Positions 1 through 8,223 of a stretch of DNA of 64,000 nucleotides are shown here, piece after piece. A program made the translations under genes and the position numbers. The notes under the pieces are model-generated. The model made no database searches, was not told the DNA's origin, and saw nothing but the letters and a program-made list of their open reading frames with translations. Origin of the DNA: a virus; IMG/VR virus record IMGVR_UViG_3300023174_000098, positions 1 to 64,000 of that record; one strand, written 5' to 3'. Each line of letters begins with the position of its first letter. Positions within the stretch are counted from its first letter, which is position 1.

Positions 1-985
1 TTTTTGAACCCACCCATGTGGCACTGCCAATACTAGTGGGATCGGTGCTACTCATTATTCGTAAAGTGTCATCACTTGCCAATCTTGTGGCCGACGCTCC
101 TGTGCTAGAGAAAGTTTTCCATCTTCCCCCAATGTAATACTGCCTGCTACTCTGGGATGAAACCGCCGTTGCCGAAGTTGGTGTTTGGTTTATTCGAAGA
201 CTAGTGGAACTTATCCATTGAACTATGTGATACATTATGTAACTAGTTCCATTGAACAAGCTCAAGTACTGTTCGGGGGGTTTTTCATATGCCGTTGCTG
301 ATGATGCCTGTTCTATTTGTAAGCCACATAAATATATTCCGCTAATGCTATCTCCGTCATACGCAGTAATAGCAAGTCCAGTATTGGTGCTAGGGATCAA
401 AATAATTTGAATAGCATCTGAGGTTCCCGCTGTGGTCGCTGTTATGGATATTCTATACCATCCATTTCCTATGCTGCTTATTGATGATGTTGCACTTGCT
501 CCGGTCTGCTCTACTGTTCCACTACTAAGATTAAACCTTGCGGCCTTGGCATCATTGTCTAGTCTTAGAATTACCTTGGTTTTCTCGGCGGCCTTGGCGT
601 ATACAGATATTGTGTATTGAGTAGCTGATAAAAATGGAGTCCAGGATTGTTGACTAGCCCACCAATGTCCCGAGCTAGTTTGAGAGTCTTCTGATAATTT
701 ATATACGGAGGCATCTACTCCGCTGGGTCCGGTTGTTAAATCTTTTTCTATAAATGATGCGGTGACTGTGCTATTCAAGTACATGCAATTAGAATACCAA
801 GCAAGATTTTTTGTTGGGGCCAATGTTCCATTATTTAAAAAATTTGCACTTGCAGAAGAGAATGTCCCGAAAACAGAACTAGATCCTGCTGTTGTTGCTC
901 CGTCTGCCGCACTTGCTAATAAAGCAAAACTAGTGCCAGAATAGTTATCATTTCCATTTTCATAATCTAAGTAAAATGTTGGCAT
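1..985 (-). CDS. Putative tail fibre/adhesin with carbohydrate-binding-like domain (partial, C-terminus beyond window)
   Basis: The minus-strand frame is open from an ATG at 983-985 to the window edge, about 328 residues. The start overlaps the upstream gene's stop as TAATG, so the two are translationally coupled. The N-terminus (MPTFYLDYENGNDNYSGTS) resembles the opening of phage beta-structured tail proteins. Around residues 95-210 the pattern 'YTISVYAKAAEKTKVILRL ... SIGNGWYRISITATT' is that of the CBM-like beta-sandwich modules common in phage tail-tip proteins. Being first in a run of fibre genes supports a receptor-binding role. The family placement is by eye, and the missing C-terminus hides any enzymatic domain. 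Confidence 0.7.
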   Translation of the reverse strand, partial: MPTFYLDYENGNDNYSGTSFALLASAADGATTAGSSSVFGTFSSASANFLNNGTLAPTKNLAWYSNCMYLNSTVTASFIEKDLTTGPSGVDASVYKLSEDSQTSSGHWWASQQSWTPFLSATQYTISVYAKAAEKTKVILRLDNDAKAARFNLSSGTVEQTGASATSSISSIGNGWYRISITATTAGTSDAIQIILIPSTNTGLAITAYDGDSISGIYLCGLQIEQASSATAYEKPPEQYLSLFNGTSYIMYHIVQWISSTSLRINQTPTSATAVSSQSSRQYYIGGRWKTFSSTGASATRLASDDTLRIMSSTDPTSIGSATWVGSK

Positions 986-2046
986 TATACGTTCCTACCT
1001 AAAGATGTTTGAAATGCTTGTATAGCATTATAAAATGCTATTGCTTCTGATGAAGATAATGAGGATCCTATAGAATATCCTGCAAGTAAAGACGTTGTTA
1101 GAAAAGTGGAATTATATGTTCCAAAAGCAGATTGTCCTCCATCCGATGGCGGAGATCCTGTGATTAAATTTCTGCCGAATATTATGAAAGGTACATTTGT
1201 AGCAAATGCTGTAATGGATGCTGTATAAGGCGTCCCAGCAGTTGAATTGGTATATGCTATGGAATATGAAGATGAAGAACGAATTCCCAGTTGAAATGCA
1301 GGATAGCCACTTATTGTTGGAATTGTTGGTCCTCCAGTGGCATTAAGAATGATAGTGTTCTGAGCTATTTCGTAACTATGTCTGTTAGCAGTTATTGTGG
1401 TGTCATAATAATATGATCCCATAAGGGCTTGAGTATTGCCGGCTGTTTTACGATAAGCAGATAAGTGACAATTATATTCAAATCCAGATGGCAACTTATC
1501 TGGTCTTAGTCCTGTTCTTAAATGCTTGCTTGTTCCATCTCCCAACAATCCTCCATTAGATCCCGTTTCATTATAATCACCACTAACAAAACCGTTGTTC
1601 ATATCTACGGCCAAGCCTAAAGATTGATCATAATAAGATGTGCTTGTGTATAGTGGAACACAACATGCTTGTAGGTTGTTGCCGCAAAATAAATTAAGGC
1701 GATAAAATTTACTTCTTATTCCCGCATTATCTATTGCATTGCAAAAAGTATTCAATGCTGCTATTGTTGTGGAGTTTGCACCCCCAGCATTCCAATATAC
1801 GTTGGCGAGCCATTTGTCAACTTCCATATGATTAGCCACACTTCTCTCCAGACCAGTCAATCTATTATTATAGGCAGCAACAAAAGGTTGTGCGTTATAT
1901 GATACATCCAAGCCCAATGTGTTTTGGTTTTTACCAACAACTCTAACAAATGGCTGGCCTAGATAAGCAGTATCCATAGTCAATAATTGACTTTTTTTGG
2001 GAAGTCGTGATGATCGTTGAGTAAAATTTTGTCTTATACTAAACAT
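985..2046 (-). CDS. Tail-associated structural protein, adhesin-like (353 aa)
   Basis: The protein is rich in Ser, Thr, Asn, Gly and Tyr, with no signal peptide or membrane segment. The ending 'SSSEAIAFYNAIQAFQTSLGRNV' resembles the closing helix of concanavalin/LamG-like phage tail proteins, and an early 'LGQPFVRVVG' segment is also typical of phage structural proteins. It lies 5 nt after the large fibre gene and overlaps the next gene by one base, so all three are probably co-transcribed. The ATG is preceded by an AT-rich stretch rather than a Shine-Dalgarno site. The role in host recognition is inferred from context and composition. No catalytic motif was recognised. Confidence 0.6.
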   Translation of the reverse strand: MFSIRQNFTQRSSRLPKKSQLLTMDTAYLGQPFVRVVGKNQNTLGLDVSYNAQPFVAAYNNRLTGLERSVANHMEVDKWLANVYWNAGGANSTTIAALNTFCNAIDNAGIRSKFYRLNLFCGNNLQACCVPLYTSTSYYDQSLGLAVDMNNGFVSGDYNETGSNGGLLGDGTSKHLRTGLRPDKLPSGFEYNCHLSAYRKTAGNTQALMGSYYYDTTITANRHSYEIAQNTIILNATGGPTIPTISGYPAFQLGIRSSSSYSIAYTNSTAGTPYTASITAFATNVPFIIFGRNLITGSPPSDGGQSAFGTYNSTFLTTSLLAGYSIGSSLSSSEAIAFYNAIQAFQTSLGRNV

Positions 2047-2051
2047 AATTA

Positions 2052-5000
2052 TTAACCATAATTTTGAGAGAAACTACCATACCAATAAGTTCCATCACTA
2101 ATGAAACTATAAATATCAACCTTGCTTGCTGTTATAGTTGCGGTGGGAGTTGCACTATCGGCCCATCTTACACCAGTAAACGTTGCCGTATAGTTTCCAC
2201 TGCCACTATTCAAGAATAATGAGAAACTCTTTCCGGCAGTTGCTGTGGGCATAGTAAAAGTGCAGTTTCCGGTTAGGGTACAAGTATGAACAGTGCCACT
2301 TGTTAAATCTATAGTCTTACTAGTTCCACTATTTCCAATAACAACAACTCCTTCAGTAAAACTGTTAAAAGATATTCCGCTTACCGAGAGAGTGGTCCCG
2401 TTGAAAGTCATGTTTGAGCTTCCGGCAGGAATATTAGATGCATCTTTATAAACAACTTGATTAGCAGATCCGGCTACAGTGCCAGTTGTTCCTTGAGTTC
2501 CTTGTAAACCTTGAGTTCCTTGTAAACCTTGTATACCTTGAGTTCCTTGTGTGCCTTGAGTTCCTTGTGTACCTTGATTTCCTTGTAAACCTTGAGTTCC
2601 TTGTAGTCCTTGTATACCTTGAGTTCCTTGTGTGCCTTGAGTTCCTTGTGTACCTTGATTTCCTTGGATGCCTTGAGTTCCTTGTAAGCCTTGAGTTCCT
2701 TGTAAACCTTGAGTTCCTTGTAAACCTTGAGTTCCTTGTAAACCTTGAGTTCCTTGCAGACCTTGAGTTCCTTGTAAACCTTGAGTTCCTTGACTACCAT
2801 TTGATCCATTAGTCCCCTGTCTTCCTTGAACCCCCTGAGGGCCTTGGACGCCCTGAAGCGCAGCAGTTGACACTGCCACCCACTGTATTCCTTGAACGGT
2901 TGACATGAGAACAGTGGAAGTTGTCCCCGCACTGTCGTCCTTGTCGTAGAGTACGTTCTTGACTCTGAGGCTCTCAACGAACGTGGTGTTGGCCCTGTTG
3001 GCGGTTATGCCGGAGCCAATAATGTGCGCATTGGATTGATTATTTGTGTTGTTCGTTCTACCGGCCAAAACGCTGGAGTAGCTGCCGCTAGCGGTGTTGC
3101 TCTGCCCGCCGCCGACGAAAGATTGCGTACCGCTGGCCGAATTTTGATAACCGCTGCCGACAAAACTTTGCTGCCCTCCGGCCGAGTTCTGGTATCCGCC
3201 TGCGACAACGCTTTCGTTGCCGCCGGCCGAGTTTTGATGACCGGCGGCAACGCCGCAATAGCCGCTAGCGGTGTTGCTCTTGCCGCCGCCGACGGTGCTG
3301 TATTGGTTGCTTGCTGTGTTGCTTTTACCGCCGCCGACGTGGCTGATATATCCGCTGGCGGAGTTGTAAAGTCCTCCGGCAATAGCACTCCCATATCCGC
3401 TGGCGCTGTTGCTCCATCCTCCACCAACGAAACTTCTGTTCCCTCCGGCAGAATTTGTATAGCCTCCGCAAACGGCCGAAAGGGGTCCGTTGGCGACATT
3501 AAACCATCCACCAGCAACCGTGCTGTAGTCGGCACTGGACGTGTTGGCTCTACCGCCGCAAACGGCACTGTATTGTCCGCTGGCTGTGTTTTTGTAACCG
3601 CCGCCGACGGTGCTGTTAATGCCGCTGGCGGTGTTGTAGTAGCCGCCGCCGACGGTGCTTTTATCTCCGCTAGCGGTGTTTTGCCGCCCGCCGCTGATGG
3701 TGCTGTAGTTGTTGTTGGCAATATTGGCAATACCGTGAACGGTGCAGCCGACAATGTTGTCGGTTTCCGCCGTGTTCACTACAGTGATGCTATTTAAACC
3801 AGCCCCACTCGTGCCTACATCGCTTGATAGTGTTAATGTTACATTTGATCCGGATTGAACCGCTGTAAGAACGGTTTTTGTTGTCCAACCCCAAATCTCC
3901 TGCGTTGCGTCGTAGAATCTTATCTCCAACGCATTTGCAGTGGTGTTATCGAAATCGGTGGCCGTTGCGTTTAATACCGTAATGGTATTGGTAGTCTCTT
4001 GTATGTCATTTGCCCTTCTGACCTTCTGTGCGGCAACGTTGTTTCCACCGCTCACGAAAGAGAGTTTTGCGTGGGCAAGATTGCCGTAACCGCCGCTGAC
4101 GGTGCTGTAGTTGCCGCTGGCGGTGTTGTTGTTGCCACCGCTGACGGTGCTGTGGCTGTTGCTGGCGGTGTTTCTTACCCCGCCGGCGGCGACGCTATAA
4201 GAGCCGCTAGCGGTGTTGTAGTAACCGCCGCTAACAGTAGCCGCCGTATTAGTTGCTTGGTTTCCTATTCCTCCACCAACGGTAGTGTACTGGTCTGACG
4301 AAATGTTGCTCGACCCGCCGCTTACAGTGCTTGTCTCTCCGCTGGCGGAGTTTTGACGTCCTCCGCCGATTGCGCTGTATTGGCCGCTGGCGGTGTTGTT
4401 TCTGCCGCCGCTGACTGTGGCGTATGTATTGCTGGCGGTGTTGTTTCTGCCGCCGCCCACGGTGCTTCTCTCGCCGCTAGCGGTGTTATGTTGGCCGCCG
4501 CCGATTGCGCTGGCATATGCGCTAGCGGTGTTCATGTAGCCGCCGCCAACAGTCGATCCGTAGCCGCCGCTAGCGGTGTTGGCATAGCCGCCGCTGACTG
4601 TGGCGTATGTATTGCTGGCGGTGTTGCTCCTGCCACCGCTGACGGTGCTCATTAATCCCTGGGCGGAGTTCTGGAATCCGCCCGCCACCACGCCTTGAGT
4701 GCTTGAAGAAAATACTGACTGTATCCCGCCGATTATTTGGTTCGCCCTGAGCGTGAATCCGTCAAAGGTGAAAGTGCTGTCGCCCGCAGCAACGTTCGAA
4801 GAATTCTTGTATACGACTTGATTGGCGGATCCGGCAACGGGACCAGTGATTCCTTGAGTTCCTTGTAAACCTTGAGTTCCTTGCCGGCCCTGTAAACCTT
4901 GAGTTCCTTGTAAACCTTGAGTTCCTTGACTACCAGTTGTTCCTTGTAAGCCTTGAGTTCCTTGTGTTCCTTGAGTTCCTTGCAGACCTTGCAGTCCTTG

Positions 5001-6341
5001 TAAACCTTGAGTTCCTTGACTACCAGTTGTTCCTTGTAAGCCTTGAGTTCCTTGTAAGCCTTGTAAGCCTTGAACACCTTGTAAGCCTTGTGTTCCTTGT
5101 AAACCTTGTGTTCCTTGTAAACCTTGAGTTCCTTGTAAACCTTGAGTTCCTTGTAAACCTTGAGTTCCTTGTAAACCTTGTGTTCCTTGTAAGCCTTGTG
5201 TTCCTTGTAAGCCTTGTGTTCCTTGTAAGCCTTGAGTTCCTTGCAGTCCTTGTAAGCCTTGAGTTCCTTGCAGTCCTTGTAAACCTTGTGTTCCTTGTAA
5301 ACCAGTTGTTCCTTGTAAACCTTGAGTTCCTTGAGTTCCTTGTGTTCCTTGAGTTCCTTGAGTTCCTTGAGTTCCTTGAGTTCCTTGAGTTCCTTGAGTT
5401 CCTTGTAAACCTTGAGTTCCTTGTAAACCTTGAGTTCCTTGTAAACCAGTTGTTCCCTGTAATCCTTGAGTTCCTTGAGTTCCTTGAGTTCCTTGAGTTC
5501 CTTGAGTTCCTTGAGTTCCTTGAGTTCCTTGAGTTCCTTGTAAACCTTGAGTTCCCTGACTACCAGTTGTTCCTTGAGCAGAAATTATGCTCCATAAGTC
5601 TGTCCTTGTAGTAGGAGTGCAAGACGTACAACCTGCATAACTACTAAGATCAAGAGATACTCCTATATAAGAAGATCCATTATATGTAACTACATCATTT
5701 TGATAATAAGTGCTATCACCAGACCATGGTCCTCGAAAATTAAAGCCAACTCCCTGACTACCAGTTGTTCCTTGTGTCCCTTGTGGCACAAATAATCCCC
5801 ACTCGATAACCGTGAGGCCGGGCACTGATCCATTGACATCTTCAAATAATGCTATCCATAATTCATTATTATAAGAAACCACATCGTTCAAGGTATATTG
5901 TATGTCCTCCCACTCACCCCTCCAATTAAATCCCAATCCTTGTGTTCCCTGCAATCCAGAAGTTCCCTGTAGTCCTTGAATACCAGTTGTTCCTTGTAGA
6001 CCTTGCAGCCCTTGTGTTCCTTGAGAGCCAGTTACTCCTTGAACGCTTTGACTAGTAATCAAACTATATTGATCAACATTCCAGATATATAAACTAAAAT
6101 CATCTAATGTTAGATAAAAATTACCCGCATAACCAATTTCAGGAAGAGACGAGTAATCAGTAAATTTTAATAAAGTTCCCGAACTATAAGGAAGATCATT
6201 CCACAGAGTTTCTCCGTCACCAATTTTTATCCTATTGGTGTTCCATTCAAATCCGGGCTCCCCGGTACTTAATAATGTATTGGCCAGGGACCACTCAGAA
6301 TCTGTCCCTCTTCTAACTTGTATTAGTGTTTTTCTTGGCAT
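2052..6341 (-). CDS. Long tail fibre: Mtd-N-like cap, CBM5/12-like domains, collagen-like stalks, YadA-like head repeats
   Basis: This is a 1429-residue protein. Residues 1-55 (IQVRRGTDSEWSLAN ... IKIGDGETLWNDLPY) look like the N-terminal domain shared by many phage tail fibres and the major tropism determinant. A short collagen-like tract follows (about 98-135), then two W..Y..NDVV.YN..YI modules (about 138-255) resembling CBM5/12. A long G-x-Q collagen-like stalk (about 255-505) follows, with no Pro in its triplets. About 20 repeats of the 'SGGxxNTAS' type (about 560-1120, interrupted near 770-870) resemble YadA/trimeric-autotransporter head beta-rolls. A second collagen tract (about 1200-1335) and a C-terminal beta domain complete it. 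The fibre is probably trimeric. The ATG at 6341 is chosen over a TTG 3 nt upstream; the box CTATATATT lies 3 nt before the ATG. Confidence 0.85.
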   Translation of the reverse strand: MPRKTLIQVRRGTDSEWSLANTLLSTGEPGFEWNTNRIKIGDGETLWNDLPYSSGTLLKFTDYSSLPEIGYAGNFYLTLDDFSLYIWNVDQYSLITSQSVQGVTGSQGTQGLQGLQGTTGIQGLQGTSGLQGTQGLGFNWRGEWEDIQYTLNDVVSYNNELWIALFEDVNGSVPGLTVIEWGLFVPQGTQGTTGSQGVGFNFRGPWSGDSTYYQNDVVTYNGSSYIGVSLDLSSYAGCTSCTPTTRTDLWSIISAQGTTGSQGTQGLQGTQGTQGTQGTQGTQGTQGTQGTQGLQGTTGLQGTQGLQGTQGLQGTQGTQGTQGTQGTQGTQGTQGTQGTQGLQGTTGLQGTQGLQGLQGTQGLQGLQGTQGLQGTQGLQGTQGLQGTQGLQGTQGLQGTQGLQGTQGLQGTQGLQGTQGLQGVQGLQGLQGTQGLQGTTGSQGTQGLQGLQGLQGTQGTQGTQGLQGTTGSQGTQGLQGTQGLQGRQGTQGLQGTQGITGPVAGSANQVVYKNSSNVAAGDSTFTFDGFTLRANQIIGGIQSVFSSSTQGVVAGGFQNSAQGLMSTVSGGRSNTASNTYATVSGGYANTASGGYGSTVGGGYMNTASAYASAIGGGQHNTASGERSTVGGGRNNTASNTYATVSGGRNNTASGQYSAIGGGRQNSASGETSTVSGGSSNISSDQYTTVGGGIGNQATNTAATVSGGYYNTASGSYSVAAGGVRNTASNSHSTVSGGNNNTASGNYSTVSGGYGNLAHAKLSFVSGGNNVAAQKVRRANDIQETTNTITVLNATATDFDNTTANALEIRFYDATQEIWGWTTKTVLTAVQSGSNVTLTLSSDVGTSGAGLNSITVVNTAETDNIVGCTVHGIANIANNNYSTISGGRQNTASGDKSTVGGGYYNTASGINSTVGGGYKNTASGQYSAVCGGRANTSSADYSTVAGGWFNVANGPLSAVCGGYTNSAGGNRSFVGGGWSNSASGYGSAIAGGLYNSASGYISHVGGGKSNTASNQYSTVGGGKSNTASGYCGVAAGHQNSAGGNESVVAGGYQNSAGGQQSFVGSGYQNSASGTQSFVGGGQSNTASGSYSSVLAGRTNNTNNQSNAHIIGSGITANRANTTFVESLRVKNVLYDKDDSAGTTSTVLMSTVQGIQWVAVSTAALQGVQGPQGVQGRQGTNGSNGSQGTQGLQGTQGLQGTQGLQGTQGLQGTQGLQGTQGLQGTQGIQGNQGTQGTQGTQGTQGIQGLQGTQGLQGNQGTQGTQGTQGTQGIQGLQGTQGLQGTQGTTGTVAGSANQVVYKDASNIPAGSSNMTFNGTTLSVSGISFNSFTEGVVVIGNSGTSKTIDLTSGTVHTCTLTGNCTFTMPTATAGKSFSLFLNSGSGNYTATFTGVRWADSATPTATITASKVDIYSFISDGTYWYGSFSQNYG
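2480..2860 (-). repeat. DNA repeat encoding distal collagen-like tract
   Basis: Imperfect 9- and 18-bp tandem units (plus-strand CCTTGAGTT / CCTTGTAAA) encode G-T-Q and G-L-Q triplets in the fibre gene. Such arrays expand and contract by slippage, so stalk length may vary between relatives. Long open frames in the other reading directions here are artefacts of the repeat. Confidence 0.85.
3040..4690 (-). repeat. GC-rich repeat region encoding YadA-like head repeats
   Basis: Degenerate units of about 42-48 bp, each encoding a 14-16 residue motif of the form (S/G)GGxxNTASxxYSTV, run through the centre of the fibre gene. G+C is clearly above 50 percent here, against about one third in the flanking genes. 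An interruption near 3770-4060 encodes a non-repetitive domain. The compositional step suggests this module was gained from a different genome. Confidence 0.75.
4850..5577 (-). repeat. DNA repeat encoding the long collagen-like stalk
   Basis: A roughly 730-bp tandem array of 9-bp units, alternating CCTTGAGTT and CCTTGTAAA or CCTTGTGTT on the plus strand, encodes about 80 G-x-y triplets (G-T-Q, G-L-Q). There are no spacers, so this is not a CRISPR array. Homopolymeric stretches of identical 9-mers near 5330-5400 and 5465-5535 are likely slippage sites. Confidence 0.9.
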
Positions 6342-6387
6342 CAAAATATATAGTTTTTAACAGATATATATTTTAATATATGAAGAA

Positions 6388-6954
6388 TTATTCTTCTTCA
6401 ATTTTGCCATCAAAAAAATAATTATCTTCTAATTTCAAAAATTCTTCTAAGGCTAAAGCGGTCCACTTGTTGTAAATTAATTTATATTTAAAATCGAAGG
6501 AGACTTCTTCAAGATCTTTGGACAAAACAAAAGCCAACCAAGGTTTTCTGCTTCTCTTCCATGCAAGCAATGGTTTTTTTTCGGCCTTCTTGGCATCTTT
6601 ATAAGCTTGAGTTAAAAATTTATCTAAATCACTGTTTCCTCTTAAAAATACAGAATTTAAATCAATTCCATCGTAACCACCTTTAGACTCTAAACTAAAT
6701 TTAAAATTAAGAGGAACAACCAGGTCTGAGCTAAAAACTTTTTGTGCGTGCTTTGGTAAAAATGCAGTCTGACTCCATCTATTTCCACTGCCTACACTTC
6801 TGGAGAACCCTTTTTTAAATCTTTTAGTAAATATTTTGGCAAGATCAAGTTCGTTTCTATTGCCTTTTCTTTTTGAATTTATTTTTTTAGATTGCTTATT
6901 ACTTAAGATATCGTCTATGAACTGATCGTCAGAATCCTCATAGTAGTTTGTCAT
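6388..6954 (-). CDS. Putative PD-(D/E)XK nuclease, resolvase-like (188 aa)
   Basis: After an acidic and Lys-rich N-terminus, residues 31-95 read 'GNRNELDLAKIF ... RSVGSGNRWS ... SSDLVVPLNFKFSLESKGGYD'. The early Glu, the Asp of SSDL and the E-x-K of 'ESKGG' match the arrangement of a PD-(D/E)XK active site as in Holliday-junction resolvases of phages. Its substrate cannot be told from the sequence; branched DNA cleavage before packaging is one possibility. It is the downstream gene of a minus-strand cluster with two small genes. The call rests on motif spacing only. Confidence 0.5.
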   Translation of the reverse strand: MTNYYEDSDDQFIDDILSNKQSKKINSKRKGNRNELDLAKIFTKRFKKGFSRSVGSGNRWSQTAFLPKHAQKVFSSDLVVPLNFKFSLESKGGYDGIDLNSVFLRGNSDLDKFLTQAYKDAKKAEKKPLLAWKRSRKPWLAFVLSKDLEEVSFDFKYKLIYNKWTALALEEFLKLEDNYFFDGKIEEE

Positions 6955-6955
6955 G

Positions 6956-7153
6956 TTACTTCAGCGAATGTTTATTTCTACGCTGCTTTCTTTTTACTGG
7001 GTAAAGACTAGTGCGGCGGACAGCCTTGGCAAAAAGAGGGAGAGTATAATGAGCAACATCAGCAGTTGTAGTAGCAGAACCCATTCCAGCAGGAGCACCT
7101 ACTGCTGCGGTTGTTGTTCCCTCTTCATTTTGAAGCCAAACTTTAAATTCCAT
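6956..7153 (-). CDS. Small protein with capsid-targeting-like N-terminus (65 aa)
   Basis: The protein begins MEFKVWLQNEEG, which has the aromatic-x-x-aromatic plus Glu pattern shared by a dozen proteins in this window. The middle is Gly/Ala/Thr-rich, followed by 'DVAHYTLPLFAKAVRR' and a basic tail. It lies tightly between two other minus-strand genes, 1-3 nt apart. By analogy with T4 internal proteins, a short N-terminal propeptide could direct it into the prohead and be cleaved near the Glu. No function is recognised beyond this. Confidence 0.55.
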   Translation of the reverse strand: MEFKVWLQNEEGTTTAAVGAPAGMGSATTTADVAHYTLPLFAKAVRRTSLYPVKRKQRRNKHSLK

Positions 7154-7156
7154 ATT

Positions 7157-7525
7157 TCACATCCCGGCGCTTGCTGATATTGCTGGGGTCCAGCCCTGCG
7201 TTAAAAACTTTATTAACTCTTCTCGAGTTAGATGATATTCAGTAGTATCTATATCGCTCTTATCTAATTTTTTATCACTTAAATAACTTCTTGATTTATT
7301 TTTAAGTCTTATATTTGCTCCGTGTTGTGTTAATGTGCCAGGAACAATCTCCCAACTTCCTAATTTATATGATTTATTTCCAAAAGATAAACCAGCAGCA
7401 ACCCAAGGTTCTTTTTCAAGAACCTTAACAATATCATTCCAGCTCATTCCTAATTCATCTCCCATTCCATTTTGAAGATAATCCGGAGTGTTCTCTAAAA
7501 ATTGTTTAAAACTAAGTAAATACAT
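7157..7525 (-). CDS. Small protein with capsid-targeting-like N-terminus (122 aa)
   Basis: It begins MYLLSFKQFLENTPDY; 'SFKQFLE' fits the shared tag of this phage. The remainder is soluble and mixed in charge, with no domain I recognise ('LEKEPWVAAGLSFGNKSYKLGSWEIVPG' region, written here in part only for location near residues 36-63). Upstream DNA is TATATAAGATATA directly before the ATG, without a Shine-Dalgarno site. It is the first gene of the small minus-strand cluster and diverges from the zinc-finger nuclease gene 23 nt away. An internal virion role is inferred from the tag. Confidence 0.55.
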   Translation of the reverse strand: MYLLSFKQFLENTPDYLQNGMGDELGMSWNDIVKVLEKEPWVAAGLSFGNKSYKLGSWEIVPGTLTQHGANIRLKNKSRSYLSDKKLDKSDIDTTEYHLTREELIKFLTQGWTPAISASAGM

Positions 7526-7548
7526 TATATCTTATATATTAAATAAAA

Positions 7549-8223
7549 ATGGTTTTTGAATTCGGACAAAATTTAAATAAAAGAAAATATGTTTGCTTTG
7601 TATGCGGAGTGGCATTCGAAGACCTAGACTCCTATAAGTCTCACATATTAGATAATCATGAAATGGGAAGAGATTTTGTTGTCTGCCCTTTGGACCGGTG
7701 TGGATTTCCGGTCAGATGTGTCAGAACACATTTTAAAGCACATCATCCAAGAGACGTGCTTCCCAAAACATCACAGATGAGATCGACTGTATGGAGAGAC
7801 TTCAGTAAAAATGGAGATAAAAAAACCACCCGACCAAGATTCAGAGAAGGATATATGGTCAGTATGAAAAATGGTGGAAAAGAAATGCACTATAGGAGCG
7901 GATATGAGTGCGAAGTATATGAATCATTAGAACATATAGAAGAAGTTCTGGCTTATGAAGTTGAACCAATCAAAGTAGGATATTTATTTGAAGGAGAACA
8001 TCACACCTATAACCCGGATTTAATAGTCCACTTCATAGATGGACACAAAGAAGTCTGGGAGATCAAACCATCCAATCAAACAGATCTGCCTAAAAATCAT
8101 GCTAAATGGGCGGCGTGCGAAAGTTATTGCCAAGGAAGAGGCTGGCGATTTGTTGTTATGACTGAGCGGGGGATCGGAAAACTCAAAGTTATTTCCAGAG
8201 AGAAAAGAAAATATGATCTCTAA
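7549..8223 (+). CDS. C2H2 zinc-finger plus TnsA-like endonuclease domain protein (224 aa)
   Basis: Residues 15-36 form a C2H2 finger (CxxC ... HxxxxH: 'YVCFVCGVAFEDL', 'HILDNH'), and a second CxxxxC...HxxxH pattern follows at about 46-65. Residues 110-215 carry 'RSGYECEVYESLE ... YNPDLIVHF ... VWEIKPS', the E...D...E-x-K order of TnsA-like PD-(D/E)XK nucleases. Members of this nuclease family make nicks or breaks in transposition and also occur in phages, where head-completion or DNA-processing roles have been proposed. It stands alone on the plus strand. Its stop overlaps the stop of the convergent gene by 4 bp. Confidence 0.65.
   Translation: MVFEFGQNLNKRKYVCFVCGVAFEDLDSYKSHILDNHEMGRDFVVCPLDRCGFPVRCVRTHFKAHHPRDVLPKTSQMRSTVWRDFSKNGDKKTTRPRFREGYMVSMKNGGKEMHYRSGYECEVYESLEHIEEVLAYEVEPIKVGYLFEGEHHTYNPDLIVHFIDGHKEVWEIKPSNQTDLPKNHAKWAACESYCQGRGWRFVVMTERGIGKLKVISREKRKYDL

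Noticed and set aside
3005-3797. Ala/Thr/Pro- or Ala/Val-rich ORFs on both strands in the YadA-like repeat region
   Set aside because: GC-rich repeats keep other frames open; no ribosome sites and low-complexity products.
4850-5577. CRISPR-like repetitive array
   Set aside because: Units are 9-18 bp, contiguous and without unique spacers; they encode collagen-like triplets in frame.
4937-5611. Long plus-strand ORF rich in Leu/Phe/Val opposite the collagen tract
   Set aside because: It is the complement of the 9-bp repeat; stop codons are simply absent from the repeat in that frame. The same applies to 2486-2812 (+) and the alternative minus frame at 2474-2977.
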